From: Marisa cornuarietis
Taxonomy: Eukaryota > Mollusca > Gastropoda > Architaenioglossa > Ampullariidae
Reading direction: 5' to 3'
Length of the DNA: 64,000 nucleotides
Assembly: GCA_004794655.1 (NCBI GenBank)
Contig: SMMW01000605.1
Coordinates: 744,001-808,000, forward strand
Below are positions 48,733 to 61,480 of the stretch, piece by piece (position 1 is the first letter of the stretch; each line of letters opens with the position of its first letter). The notes below the pieces were generated by a model. The model made no database searches, was not told the origin of the DNA, and was given only the letters and a program-made list of their open reading frames with translations. The position numbers were made by a program, and so were the translations under genes.

Positions 48733-51700
48733 AAAATCTGACTCCCTTTTGTGAAGTCCTTAAAGATGTTAAGTCTCTAATCACATGTTCATTCATTTTC
48801 ATAATTTAGGAAAACGGTGGGAGTGCACACATCTGTAGACACCGTATTCATTTTAACAAGTGTGAAGCAGACGATTGTCAATGTTTAACCGGGTTGTCAT
48901 GGGAGGTTGTGGCGTCTTTGTATGTAATTTTTTTAACTTCAAGTATAATACGCATGCATAATGAAAACGCACTGTGATACTCGCTCTCAAAGGAAGGAAA
49001 ACGAGGGTGTGGCGTGATAGGGTGGATACTTGGCTACAGCACCCGACAGCACCTCGATTTTGGAGTGCCTGGTGAAGGATGTGCATTACTCAAGGGCCTT
49101 GCTCTGGGTGTGATTTCTACCCGTATGCGTGCAGCCATTCAGGGTAGTCCCGTTCGTGCGTGAGTCAGGCTGAGGGGAGGCGTGACAGGATGCATGACAC
49201 CCGGGGTAAGGGTTGGAATGGGTACTTAAGATTTATTTACGACTCGGGGACCAGCTAACTTTTTTTTTCTTTTTGATGGCGAGTTGGAGGCTTCCTCAGA
49301 AACGAAGAGTTATGGTCGATGAACTATAAGTACATGTCGCGAAAGAGGAGAAAAGGAAGTGGGGATGCCCGTGAGAGGGGTAGGTGGGCGGGTGGGTGCC
49401 GGGTGACGCACAAAGCAGTTTTTCGGTTTCTTGTTTAACGACCATTTGCAGTGATGCTGGTTTTGTAAGGAGTAAGGTCGACAACCGCTTCATGTTTTAT
49501 TACCCTACATGCTGCCATAACACAGCAGTATTGTTTGCTCGACTGTCAGATTACTGTTCCCCTCGGTCGCGCCTCATCTTGCAGCTGACAGTATCTGAGG
49601 CGCACTACAGTCTTCACATTGTACTGCTCGCAGGGTCTGCCTTGGTCCTTCATCTGCGTGCACGAGGGCTGAAGTTCTGCATGTCGATACCGCAGTCTTC
49701 GCACGCAGCCCGTTGCATGTCTCGGGTATCAAAAACTACATGCGGAGATTCAATCTTCCACATCTACGGTCCACATCGGGAGGATTAAGACCAGGCCCAA
49801 TATATTACGAGTGACATATACGCAGCAACCCCTGTGCGGGAGGGCATGGATGTGGCACGGACAGACGGGTGGGTATCGAAGTTGGCATAGCTCCTTGGCA
49901 CGGGTTCAACCGTCGGGTACCGAGAAAAATCGGATCTACGTTGACAAGGGCCACTGCTTCTTCAAACATGAGGCCAGTTGTGCTGTGCCAGCTCAGTAAC
50001 TCGGCTCAGGGGGCTTTATACGGGTGAACGAAGAAAACATAAGAGCGTAGACGGGAGGATGGAGGCGGTCTGGTGATGATAATCCGGGTAATGACAGTTA
50101 AACTGTTATCGTAGAATGTGAGGCATCTGCGAAAATTTGCTGATGCAGACTACCACTCAAATACTTCATACTGCTGTGAATAGAATAAGTACTTGGGTGA
50201 CACAATACACCAGCACTCAGAGCTCAGTGACGAAAATTGCAGACAAAATCACCTTCGAAACCAGTAAAAAGGGACAGGTAATATAGTTTATTTTAAAAGC
50301 CAGTATGCAAACATTCCCTTTCTCGTAAGTCTTGGGATAAGCCAAGGATTAGTGTTTGATGAGACACGGGGGTACTGTGTCTAAAGCTGTCACATCCGAA
50401 AGGAAAAATCTTCTTTCTGAAGATTAAACAGGTTAAACGGGTACGAGTAAGAACCGTTGTGGTTTCTTCGCCCCGGCCCAAAGATGTTTTTCACTGAGAA
50501 TGCTGACGAGGTTGTAGAGGCAGATGGATTCGTAGGAAATGTTCTGTATGACCACGAGGCAGCGCGATGGTAGTTTCAGTGCCTTTTCTGCCATTCATCT
50601 GTCCACTTGTGTACTAAGCAATTAACTGCGGATTTTCTGTGTGATTTGTTCACTTTCTCCCAATTGTTGGTGTACAGAGTGTGACTGCAAACTACAGACG
50701 CGGGAATCTCTGTCGCACTGGGATGGAGAGTGGCTAGGTGGAGAGAGGAAAACAGAGGGTGGCGAGGAGTGTTTTGGCTGTCCTTGCTGGCCGCCCAGTC
50801 ACATGACCGGTCTGGGTGCAGGCTGGCTCTAATCACCTGGTATCGTGGACACAGTTCTCTTCAAGAGTTTGCGCCTGTCTGTTCGCATGGTCTCACAAGC
50901 AGCCGGTGTCCAAACAAGCTGTTAGGGGGATTGTAGGGGCTGGTGAATGCGAGACCTATCTAATGACCAGCAGACACATACGCTGGACACGCAGGGAAGA
51001 AAGGGGGTGTGCGTGTTAAGTGGGCGCGTGCACTGCAAGCGCTACCGCACACCCTGATTAGCGTCTGGACCGCCACTCTGGACACCCGGTGGAACTATAT
51101 TCATCAGGTTAACTGCTTGACTGCACATGTTGTTTGCGTTGACCCCAGCCGCCACCCCACTCCCGATCAGTCGCCGGATCCGCGAGGCAATATAGCTAAC
51201 GGTCCAACGAACATTCTAGCGGTTAACCACAGCCTTGGTGGAAAAACATCCACCTCATATCCACAGCCTGTTGAGACTTGCATCTTCTGCTGCAGGTGCC
51301 TCCCCCCCTCACCTACTTCCCCCCTCCATTCGTTATGCCGCGGAGCACAAGTATTTTTTTTCCTCCTCTAGATTTTCCTCGATTCTACAGAGAGAAAAAA
51401 ACACCCTGGCTTTTCTTTCTTCCGCTAACGTCTTCTTCAAATTTTCTTTTCCCTCCTCCTCCCCTCCCTTTCGCTTCACGATTACCTTTCCCTGGCTTTT
51501 CATCATTTGAGTGCAATTATTTCTTAGTTGTCCGGGCCTCGCGACCGTTAGGCTTTCGCTTGAGGTCCTGTCTGTGCGCACACCCGGGGTGTGAATGTGG
51601 CTGGGTCAAAACGGTAGTTGAGCAGATGACGTAGGTAATAGATATTCCTTTACCGTCGCGCGAACCTGCCCGGCACACAATAGGCTTTAAAGTGGCAAGG

Positions 51701-53005
51701 CATCAATAAAGTGGGGGTACTTTTCGAGGCGGGTACCCGTTATATTGAGACTTTGATGAACGATCCCACCACCAATACTTTATCGCAGCGTTCGAGCTGT
51801 CTCCAAGTGCAACCATAGCTACCCGCCTTTGTGGCGAGGGTGAAGCGCCTCCCCCTTCTCCCTTCAGAGCTAACGGTGGATGGGGTAGACGGGTACCTGT
51901 GTGAACACGTTTAGACTTCTTCTGTTCTTGCTCCGTCGTCTTGTTTGCCAGTGAGATGACTTTTGGAACGCAGTGGGTGTGAGGGGACAGAGGTGGGGGG
52001 GGGGTTGTGGGCGGGTATGGATGTATGTTGAGCGAGCGGATGGTGTGTGTGTGTGTGTGTGGAGGGGTGAGATCGGAGGATACGGTCCCTCTTTTAAAAG
52101 ATAGGCGGGTTAAGAGGTATTGCTTCTTGCTTGCCAGGTAATCTGTGAGTGGCTTATTTAACGTGTCAAATTGTGATGTTTCACTACAGAGATGAAAACA
52201 ATTATAGTGTAAGGTCTGATCAGAGATTTATTGCTGTTTTGTTTGTGAAATATAATGGGCCATGTGTGTGAAGTATCTTAAAATAAACGCCAATAAATCA
52301 TAAATCTGTCTAACAAGATGGTTATTTCTTCTATTTCGTTTTTATTAAAATGTTAGTCTGGTCGAGTTTTTAACTCTTCCTTGATCATTGTGCTAGTCGC
52401 ACCGAGAAGATTGTTTTGTTTTTTTCGTCGGAGCCATGTCGTCGTCGTCCTACTCCTCCTCACCATCATCATAATCATTACCACCACCACCGCCGCCGCC
52501 GCCGCCGCCACCACCACAAGCAAGAGTTAGATCAAGAGCATCAAACACACACAAGAAATGGGAGGAAAAAAAGCATACTCAGTTCAACATCCTGTGTGAC
52601 TAGCTTGAAAGTTTTTGTTTTCAGATGTCCTGTCGTCTTCCGTAACTTCAAAAGGTTTGGGTCGCAAGGAAGCGAGTTGAATTTCTTGAACTTTGTCAAC
52701 GTGTGAGAACGAATGTTCAGCGAGCATCACTCTTCAAGCAGATTCATTTCATTGGGTGTCACTAATTTCCACTACCCAGAGCATGAGTGTCGGGTATACT
52801 CAATAAACTGGTCTAAATGGTTTCACTTAGATGATATTTTCCGGGTCCAGACGTTGGAGATGCCGTGGCAAATCAGTTCACCCCTCTTTGTTTTTTTTTT
52901 CTTTCTTTACATTTCAGACACAGGACACATCATAGTTTTGTATGTGAGTTGTTAAAAATTTCAATCTCTTCCAACGTATGGGAATATTCATAAATTAACA
53001 CTTAA
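48733..53005. other. No gene recognised
   Basis: Unique sequence, mostly with balanced base use. CGGGTA words are frequent. A G run lies near 51998, GT near 52042-52060, and a (CCA)n(CCG)n run near 52478-52515 gives a poly-His/Arg chance frame. The 134-codon frame at 49384-49788 has no recognisable domain. Confidence 0.55.
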
Positions 53006-53141
53006 TAAGATCAGTAGAGAGCGAGGCAAGGGATGCCGGAACCACATGGGCCCAACTGATGGGGCTGCCCAAAACCGGGTCCGCTGGCGAGGTGTTGTTG
53101 TGGCCCTATGATTCTCGAGGGATGATGATGATGATGGTAAA
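53006..53141 (+). mobile_element. 3'-terminal fragment of the same LINE family as at 37.0 kb
   Basis: AGATCAGTAGAGA begins the match. Coding for DAGTTWAQL follows, then GCCCAAAACCGGGTCCGCTG, GGCCCTATGATTCTCGAGG and a GATGATGATGATG tail. The copy starts only about 135 bp from the 3' end, a strong 5' truncation. The order matches the element at 36968-37319 base for base, apart from scattered differences. Confidence 0.88.
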
Positions 53142-53510
53142 GATGGTAAATAAGCTATCAATACAGAACAAGCATAACATCTGAGAATCAGGTAGAGTAC
53201 AAGGTACTGAAAGGATGCATTGGACAAGGCTAATGAGAAAGAATTGCCCTTTGAGAAAATAAATAATAAATAGATAAATTTATTTGTAAAGCGCCAACTC
53301 TTGTCACAACAGTTCATGGGGCACATATAAAGAACAACACACGTGCGCACGCATGCCTACACACAGACACTCTGTGGAAACAGTGAAACATAAGACTTGA
53401 GGGCTGAACGCAGTACACTTACTGATAAAGGTTTATACACGTGTTTACCTGCATGTCCGCTATGCTTTCTTTGTAATATCCACATTTTCATCTTAAATGA
53501 CAGTTTAAAA
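53142..53510. other. No gene recognised
   Basis: Unique spacer between a LINE end and a SINE fragment. A short AATAAATAATAAATAGATAA run is present near 53255. Confidence 0.6.
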
Positions 53511-53570
53511 GGCTGGCTGTGATATAGCATTAGTTGCTGGCTCGGCGTACAACACCAATTCACCCCCACC
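53511..53570 (+). mobile_element. 3' fragment of the GGCTCGGCG SINE family
   Basis: GGCTGGCTGTGATATAGCAT, then TTGCTGGCTCGGCG and CAACACCAATT, matching the SINE ends at 53.8 and 63.5 kb. The tRNA head is absent. Confidence 0.8.
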
Positions 53571-53708
53571 CCCCGTCTTAAATGGCATCAGACAAACATT
53601 ATTCTGTTAATGACTCACTCGAGGAGGGTGGAGGACACACTGGGCCATGTGATTGAATAGTCTATAATTTGGCTTTTGCTTTTAAAGTTTTGTTTATATA
53701 ACTTCTAC

Positions 53709-53867
53709 ACCAATACAGTGAAGGTTGGCTGTCCGGGGTTCAGTTCTCGTCTCGGGCACGCTGTACTTTCTCTGCATGTGACATCTGTTTACAGGGCTAG
53801 CTGCCTTGCCGTGATATAGCCTTAGTTGCTGGCTCGGCGTAAAACACCAATTAAAAAAAAATATATA
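53709..53867 (+). mobile_element. 5'-truncated SINE with target-site duplication
   Basis: The copy begins within the head (CCAATACAGTGAAGGTTGG). It keeps the B-box GGGGTTCAGTTCTCG (about 53736) and the body TGTTTACAGGGCTAGCTGCC with TTGCTGGCTCGGCG and AAAACACCAATT, and ends in an A/TA tail. Flanks TATATAACTTCTAC (53695-53708) and TATATAACTTCCAC (53868-53881) are a 14-bp target-site duplication with one mismatch. The A box is missing, so it could not be transcribed by RNA polymerase III alone. Confidence 0.85.
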
Positions 53868-53881
53868 TATATAACTTCCAC

Positions 53882-55373
53882 TTTCAGTTTGCAGCACTAA
53901 ACAACCTGTTGTTTTTTTTTCTTTCTTTCTTTCTTTCTTTCTTGTTTGTTAGCTTGTTTATTTGTTTGCTTGTTTGCTTAGTTTTTGAGGCGTACATTTA
54001 AGAAGACCAGTTTATGTTTTCTCTGGAGATTCTAAACGATAGTCGTGCCTATTTTTTAACATTCGATAATTCCTTTGCTTCTGGATGTGCATTGTTTTCT
54101 GTATTGTGTCCAAACAACCCATTTAACATTTACGTGTAATAAACTTTTTCATGTAACTTTTCGCAATGTTATTTTGAAGTATAATGGTCGGACTTTTAGG
54201 TGAATGATGCTGTTCAGTAAGCACAAAATAACCTCAGAAGCAGAGATAAAAAAAAAAGTAAGACACGATTGGAAGTTACTAAAAACTAACTGGCATGTCT
54301 TCAGAAGCATGAAAGTCGCCGGATGTCTGTGGACTAAATCGTGATGCTCTCGTACAATTGGGTCAGATAGACGGCTCACCTTATCAACAGAAGACAGACC
54401 CCAGTCTGCCCCAAAGGATGCAAGCAGCTTTCCAGGTCTTTTTGTCATTTTTCGGATCAGAGCTGGATACCTGTTTGCTTTAGATTCTGTCGCCCTTGAG
54501 AAACCGCCACCTGTTGCAGAGGCAGTATCTTAATTTTAAAGTGAACTTGATGCTGTAACACAGACTGAAGGGTGTGCCGTGCTCATTTTAAAATTTAAAA
54601 ATGTCTACAGCCTCACAGACAACGTAGAGTCCAAGAAACTTAGTCGTCGTTGACAAAAGAAAGAAGAAATCATGAAAAGATTTTTTTTTTTAAATATGGA
54701 ATGAAATTACTTTTCTGTATGACTAGTTTAAGACACACGATTACTGGTACCGCCGACTTCTTTGCAGTACTGATGTAAAGATAAGAAAGGGGTTAATTTT
54801 TAAAAATTATTTCAGTTTGTATACTTTTCTTTAGCTGCTTTCTTTCGTGAAGAATGAAGAACAAAAGTCCATATCTTAATGAAATCTGTGTATAGCGTAG
54901 GTATTGTACCACACTCATTTCTCCATATATGGGTAGTTGCACGGTTGTCCTCATCTGGGCTACCTTTTTACCCAGGAATATGCTGTGGCAGCGGGTTTTT
55001 GTACATCGTTTGATGTCTCCCCGATTTTTGATTCATCTGGAATTCTTCAATATTCTCCATATTTAAAAAAAAAAGTAGGGGAAGATAGGTGAGCTCACTT
55101 CTTCCACCTTTTTCATTATCGTCAAGAACTCCACCCTCACATATCGACACGAACAGGCGGTGAAAAGTTAATTGTTGATATTGTATAAGTGAACTGAGAG
55201 CTCACTTTATTGCATTCTCAAAGATAATAGACAATGTGCAATGTGAACGAAACCTAGAGCTTTTTAGAGTGGTGTGTCTGCTCTTCGAATGTTCAGTACG
55301 ACTCCTGTGTGTGTGTGTGTGGAGATGATGAGACCGAGATAAGAAGCAGCCTGCTGGTTCAGGCTCATCACAG
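53882..55373. other. No gene recognised
   Basis: AT-rich unique sequence with a TTTC run near 53918-53941 and TTTG-like words near 53940-53980. The minus-strand frame 54149-54448 has no recognised domain, though GTGAGC after VDK could serve as a donor. Confidence 0.5.
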
Positions 55374-55620
55374 ATGAGAAGCAATCAGATGGACGAGTCT
55401 CAAACCGCCTTCCTTCTTATCTCTCTTGTGGCGGTGCAGCCCGCTGTCAGCGCCGTGTCCAGCTGTCCGCCTCATCCCTCACCTGGCGCACCTGTTGTCT
55501 CGCAAGTTGCTTCACAGCACCGAGCTCTTCACGTGCCTCTTGAGGCCAGGTCCGAGTGAGGAGACCAGGATCAGTGCTATCGCCCCAGACACCCTGTTTC
55601 AAAACGCCTGCTGAATTCAC
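55374..55620 (+). pseudogene. Possible degraded N-terminal exon of a secreted LRR protein
   Basis: From the ATG at 55389 one frame gives a signal-peptide-like start (MDESQTAFLLISLVAVQPAV), then SSCPPHP and HVPLEARSE before a stop. In the next frame, GPSEETRISAIAPDTLFQNA follows. ISAIAPDTLFQN is close to a leucine-rich-repeat consensus, and the Cys-Pro pair before it recalls an LRR N-terminal cap. If real, the two parts are joined by a frameshift. The likeness is short; a chance match is quite possible. Confidence 0.22.
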
Positions 55621-58004
55621 AATTCATAATATAACCTACAAAACCCTAAGACTACGGTTAAGAAGTTGACCCAACAGCAGTTTTATCCTCAGTTCAAAAT
55701 GTTTTGGTGGGCGTTTTGTAAAACGGATTTTAATAATTTCTACAACCAACAAAAGGGAAAAGTGACAGATATGACAACATTGAAAATAGCTTTTCATTAT
55801 CGTTCCCTTGGATTGATGTCTTTTTCTCTGTAAGGTTCTATTTGAAACCAACACTTAAAAAATTTTGAACTGAGGCATTCAGAACTAATTCAGTCACTTG
55901 GTCGTTACTTATATGTTGCAGCACTATCTAAATTAGATGTACTGTTTCTTACTCGGCTGTTTATAATAAAAATATCTGTTGGGGAGAATCCATATATCTA
56001 TTCGTCGGTGTTTTCTGAAATAAAAATCGAAATTAGTGGTCACTGTTAAGTAAATTTCGAGAGCTAGTTTTTATTTTTTTACCAGTTTTCTGTAAACTAA
56101 TATTAAGTATCTCGGCTTTTCTGTACAGGAAAATGTCTCTGGAAATCTCTTTTGAATACACCAACAAATGCTGTTTCTTTTGTTTTAGATGTTGTTTAAT
56201 CAAATATATATCACGGTATTATATGATATTATATATTGGCTTGAAACAGGTCCACGGAGGACTGAACATTAGTAGGAGCCTTTGCCTTAGCAGCTTTGCA
56301 TCTTGTATGCGTTGGTTTGTCTGCTACCACCCATCCTCCGCCACCAACTCCGAGACCCCCATCACATCCTGACAGCAACTTCTGTCGTTAGGTGGCTGTT
56401 CTTTGATTCAGTTATCTCCCTCCATCCCATGTCGGACAGGTGCTCAAAATGACATACTGCACGTCGGGTGGTTTACACCCGGATTACTGTCCAGCGGGTA
56501 GCAAACACCTGGGTGTGATACTGGCAACGGCATTGTCATGCACATCTTGGAATGTGGGTAGCGGCGGTAACAACGCAGTGGTGGGTCGATCAGATTGTTC
56601 ACAAATCCTGTGTTGTGACTAGGTCCTGGAGAACTGCACTGGTTTAGTCATCCCCTGATCGCTTTTATACCTTCAGTCGGCGCTTTGTTCCTCATTCAGT
56701 TTGTGAATTTTGGTGAACATGGTACTGGGCAAGAACAGGTCAAGACAGTACTGAGCTCTGCTGCATTCGTTATACACAGTCGGGTGTACGCTTTGTCTTC
56801 CTGGTGACCAGCCTTTCAGTAGCCACTAACAAGTCAACTTTTAAAGTTTGACTGGTCATAGCCGAATCGTTCAAGATTTCTACTCGAGTTATGATGACAT
56901 TTGTAATATTCATAAATGCATTTGACCCTGATGTCAACAGTTACTAGTCCCTGCATTTTGTTTGATGAACAAGTGCTGGAGCTACGGCAAAGTTGATCAA
57001 ACTTCGTAATGTTTGTGTCAGGTGTTTTTCTGTGTGCTTGAACACATCTGTAGCCCATGATGTAACAAATTTGGAAATAATGTTTGCTGAAAAGATGTTT
57101 TGAGAGAGAGAGAGAGAAAGTGTTATGTGGTCTCCTTTTTTTTGCAGAAGTGATGAGAGATTAATAATTAATTCAACAATAAAATTCCAAGTAGACTTTG
57201 GTAAATAGTTATTTGCAGTAGAGTGAAGAATTCGGATTTGGCCCCACCGCTAAGGGCGGAGATGACAGGTGAGAAGGAAGGTGACCAGGAAGCCTCAGGT
57301 GCGAAATACCTGTCATGGGCTGCTGCAGCTGAGCAGTGGAGGCATGACAAGCGCGCTCACACACACACACACACACAGACATTAAGACCTGGTCACACTC
57401 CGCTCTCGGCTGCAGCGCGCGCCGCCCGCGTGCTTGAGTGTGATGGATGGAGTCTGAGAGGCGCGTACTCCTCGTGCCCGTCTTTCTACTCAACCATCCG
57501 CTTGTAACAATAGAAACAGAACGGGAACAGAAGAAGAAACCTCTTGGTTTCGCGAGAACAACAGCTGCCATGTAAACGGGAAGAAAAAAAAACCACCAGG
57601 AAAGTTGTTTTATGAATTTAATTCTGAAGTAGGACAGGGAAGGGGCTGAAAAGTTGATGATGACCGGAAGTCTGGATAGGATGAGACTGCAGACACTTTA
57701 TTTACAACGTGGTTTTATGTTTTGATAAATTACCAGGGTTACCGTGTTAACTGCATTCTCAGTTTATTTTCATGGTTTGTTTCATTGTGTGTTTCTTGGC
57801 AGCCATAATAAAGACATTTTCGTCATTCATCACATACTTTTGTCGCACTCTGATTGGGTAAACTGTATGGGAATAAACCACTTCCCTTTCCTGATTCTGC
57901 TTTACACTGTCTTTAATACTAGCGTCCATGTAATCACGTGCAACCCGGCACATTTCCTTTTCCCAAATGATAGTGGCTTTACCGTCGGCCTTCTTTATTT
58001 ACGC

Positions 58005-58008
<4 letters not shown>
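55621..58008. other. No gene recognised
   Basis: Unique sequence. A CA run lies near 57359-57377. A CpG-rich patch near 57384-57590 starts with TTAAGACCTGGTCACACT, which looks a little like the end of a Harbinger-type DNA transposon. No gene. Confidence 0.45.
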
Positions 58009-58044
<36 letters not shown>

Positions 58045-58070
58045 CGTGTGTGTGCGTGCGTGTGTGTGTG
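58009..58070. repeat. (TG)n microsatellite with CG interruptions
   Basis: About 30 TG or CG dinucleotides. Confidence 0.94.
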
Positions 58071-61000
58071 TTTTGAATACTTTTTTGGTCTTTGCGTTAT
58101 AATAATATTTGTAATTCAAAATGCCGTGGTCTTTGCATGAAGCTTTTGGGGTTTTTTTTGCTGTTCTTACCTTTCATCCTAATATCTTGCCTGTGTCAGA
58201 AGATACAGAGCTGTGATGAATGATGCTCTACCTGTCTCCCGCGCCCGACTCGTCTGTTTACTTGTGCTGCCCTTCCTCGTGTCCTCTGCAGCTCACCTGG
58301 AGGGCATATACTTGCATTTTTGTCGGGCATCACGAAAACCACCGGTGTCAACGAGTCTTTCCCCCACTCGTCCCATTCCACGACACCACCACCTGAAGAT
58401 TCTAATATTTGAATGCAGGACTACTGGACATCATACAAGAGATTGTAACCACGCGCGTGACGGAATTAATCTTCGTCATTCGACGACGAGAGGCTTTTGT
58501 AGCATCTTTATCGTCTTTCAGTATCTCGCAAAATGTTGATGGTGATGATATCGTGGAAGAAGAATACGTGCGAAGCTGATGGAAAGTAAACTTCGTGTGA
58601 AGCACGAAGTTTATGAGTGTAGGGATGGCTAAACTTGCTGGGTTCAACAAAGCAGAACTACAGAAAATACAGTCAACGTCTATAACTGACTATGAAACAC
58701 TTTGGTATTCCCCACCCCTGCCACCCCCATTAACTTACAGCCATTGCATTGTACATCATATTCACCTATATTAGACTGTGGGGAGGGTTCGCCCTGGGTC
58801 ACAGTGTTGCCCACTAATTAGGCGAGGGTTCTGACCGAGTCTTTACGTGGGTTTCAGCGTCTTTTCTACAAAACGGTTAAGTCTCGCGGGTTTATTTATC
58901 CAGAATAATTAAGTAGTACTCGAGCAACGCAATGCTTCTTTTTTTTATCCATCTTCCCCAAGTACATATTTGGTTATGATAAAGTCAATGTCCTTTTATG
59001 GGAAAGTATAAACAAGAAGGTCGAGACAAGAATATGAGAGATGGATGGTGCAGCACGTGTGATGCTGTAGCTGGAGAAACAAGTTTTCTTCCTCTCGACC
59101 TTCACGTTTCCTGTCTCCTTCTCTTGATCTTTGGGAAGAGGGTGAAATTAACAAGCATTTATTACCCGCGGAAGAAGAAATGATGAATCATGCTCATGCC
59201 TTGCACACATACAGGGGCCTTTGTCTCCCATCGCGTCCACCTTCTTTGCCGCCTTTGTTCCTGCCTTTGTCCCCCAGGCTGCGGGCGAACATTCATCTTC
59301 ATCCTTCGTCCTTTTTTCTTGAACCGTGTCTCCTGACACTGCTTGACCTCACGCTACATCCTCGTATGACATACGTCCACACGAAACCTGAAGCAAGCGG
59401 TTTGCAGACATTTTCTTTAATTTTTTTTTAATAATTACCTTTTACCTGTTGTAGCAACCGATGGCTAAGTGCTTCAGACACTTAGTTGGCTAAACGAACT
59501 ATTTGACTATAATCTAGTTATTACCTCGGCTAATTAACCGAGTTCTAGACTTTGACATAACCAGTTTCATACTTCGACATTTTTTTATCAGTGGATGAGA
59601 AGATCAGCACCAACTGCGGTTACGAATATGTGCATGCACCTTCACGTGTTATATCGCGCATTTGTCGAGGCTGAGAGGGAGTGATGTGATCACGTGACAG
59701 GGGCAATAATGACTCCTACCGACTTGCGTCAGAACGTGCTTCACATCCCTGATGTGATGATTTGATGACCTCTTCGGGATATGTCCCTTTATATCTCTTC
59801 CTTTCCGGTGACTTATTCACATTAAAAAGATGTTTGTTGATTTAACAAGGAGTAGGGGTAGGTGAGAAAGATTCTGATCTATTGGAGCACGGAGTTACAT
59901 TAGATATATAATTCCGTGATTGGAGTACTTATTCCTAGAGTAGAGACGCAGTAGAGGCAGCAGTACTGATGACAAGCAGGGCCCGTTCGTCAGAGACTGC
60001 AACGGCTGAGTTTATAAGATGCGTTTTCTGGTGTCAAACGTAGGTAACTCATTCGAATATTCATCAGCTAAATTGAGACAAATCTTCTTTTGTTGTCGCC
60101 CTCACTTTTTGTTACATAATCCTGATGACCGAGCGACAACCTTCTTGAGCCCCCAAAATAAACATTGAGTAGAGGCTAAAAGGCCGGCTTACCCTGTAGG
60201 ACGCACAACAAAGATGCATTTTGCATTTTCTCATTGTTTTTCCAGACTCCGGGACTACGGAACGTACCACGTACCAAGGGAGGCTATTTGAATTTTAATG
60301 ACATATTGATGCTGATGAAGTGGACAGCTTTTGGAAAGATTACCAATTTAGTGATGGATGGTGGGAGTGGTTAGAGGGTGAGGAGTATTCTTAACATCGT
60401 TTACTTATTGATATTCTGGTTTTAGTTTCCTTTAGGGGCATGCACATGCCATTAGGTGTGGATTGCATGGGGAAAAAATATCAAAGGTTAGTTGTTTATG
60501 GCATTGGCATTAAGTGAGAGGTCCTTTTGGCGGAATTTTGCACTTTCCTCAGACAAAACTTATTCTCCAGTCATCATCAACTAGTTCGCTGCACATTTTA
60601 TGGCGAGTCTAAGCCATTTAGAGTTATTAAACACATCTGCTCATAGTTGACATTTGTGCGAATGACAAATTCTGACCACAGAATCGGTCACATAAAGCAT
60701 AGAAAATTATTCTTCGCCCGGTAAACACCATCAGTATTCATATTTTTTTTAATTCCCGTCTTTTACAGCGATTACCCAATGTTCTGAGTCCCTTCGTTTC
60801 TGCTTGAGTGTCAGCCACACTCCACAGTGTAGCCCAAAGGATAAAATTACTTGTGAAGGTGCATCGATGCTGACTGGCGTTACGTATCGTTCAACTCGAT
60901 CATCGTGCCGGAGCGTTGCCGAGGGCTGCCGGTTGTAAACACAAATCAGTGACGCTGTGGGTCGCGACATGCCCGTGCAGAGCGGGACTGCTGCATGATA

Positions 61001-61380
61001 AGGCAGCGTTCAGAGATGATATAGGACAAAGGGGATAAATTTGAATACACCTGCAATGAAGGCATCGTCATTGGGGTAGGATCCACTGCCCCCAACAACA
61101 GCCGCAATTCTAGACAATCCAACCCCCTTGGTCCTGTTATCCTTGTGTTATGACGTTTGTTCGTTGTGAGCTATCAGTTGCGTGTAATGACGTCAGACAG
61201 CCCTCCAGCTGACGCGGGAGCTGTGACATAGCGTCATCTACAGTCAGTCTGGCCTGCCAGGCTTTGCGGACTAATTAACATGGCAGTGCGGCGTGCTTTT
61301 CACGGGTCGAGTTCGGGCTCGCATTAGATTGCGGATGGCTTTTAATTGTTACTGGCGTAATACCTGGTTTCGTACCTGAA
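58071..61380. other. No gene recognised
   Basis: Unique sequence, AT-rich in places. CACGTG lies at 59643 and 59691, a GATGATATC-like run near 58540-58555, and perfect TGACGTCA at 61188-61195. The 108-codon frame at 58213-58539 opens with a hydrophobic stretch but has no family likeness. Confidence 0.55.
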
Positions 61381-61480
61381 AGGGCGGCCCGGTGGTGCAA
61401 CGGTTAGCGCCTCTTATCAATACCTTGATGGTTGGATGTTACGGGTTCAGTTCCCGATTCGGGCACGCTGATGTTCTCCT
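61381..61480 (+). mobile_element. tRNA-derived SINE head
   Basis: GGGCGGCCCGGTGGTGCAAC and GGTTAGCGCC form the A-box part, followed by ACGGGTTCAGTTCCCGATT (B box near 61443) and CGGGCACGCTG. The head matches the SINE at 63.4 kb. The diagnostic GGCTCGGCG 3' body is not present downstream, so the copy is probably truncated or belongs to a related subfamily. Confidence 0.72.

Noticed and set aside
57384..57600. Harbinger-type transposon end
   Set aside because: TTAAGACCTGGTCACACT is suggestive, but no matching inverted end or transposase motif was found nearby.
58213..58539. 108-codon frame with a signal-peptide-like start, possible neuropeptide
   Set aside because: No dibasic-bounded repeats or Cys pattern after the leader; likely chance.
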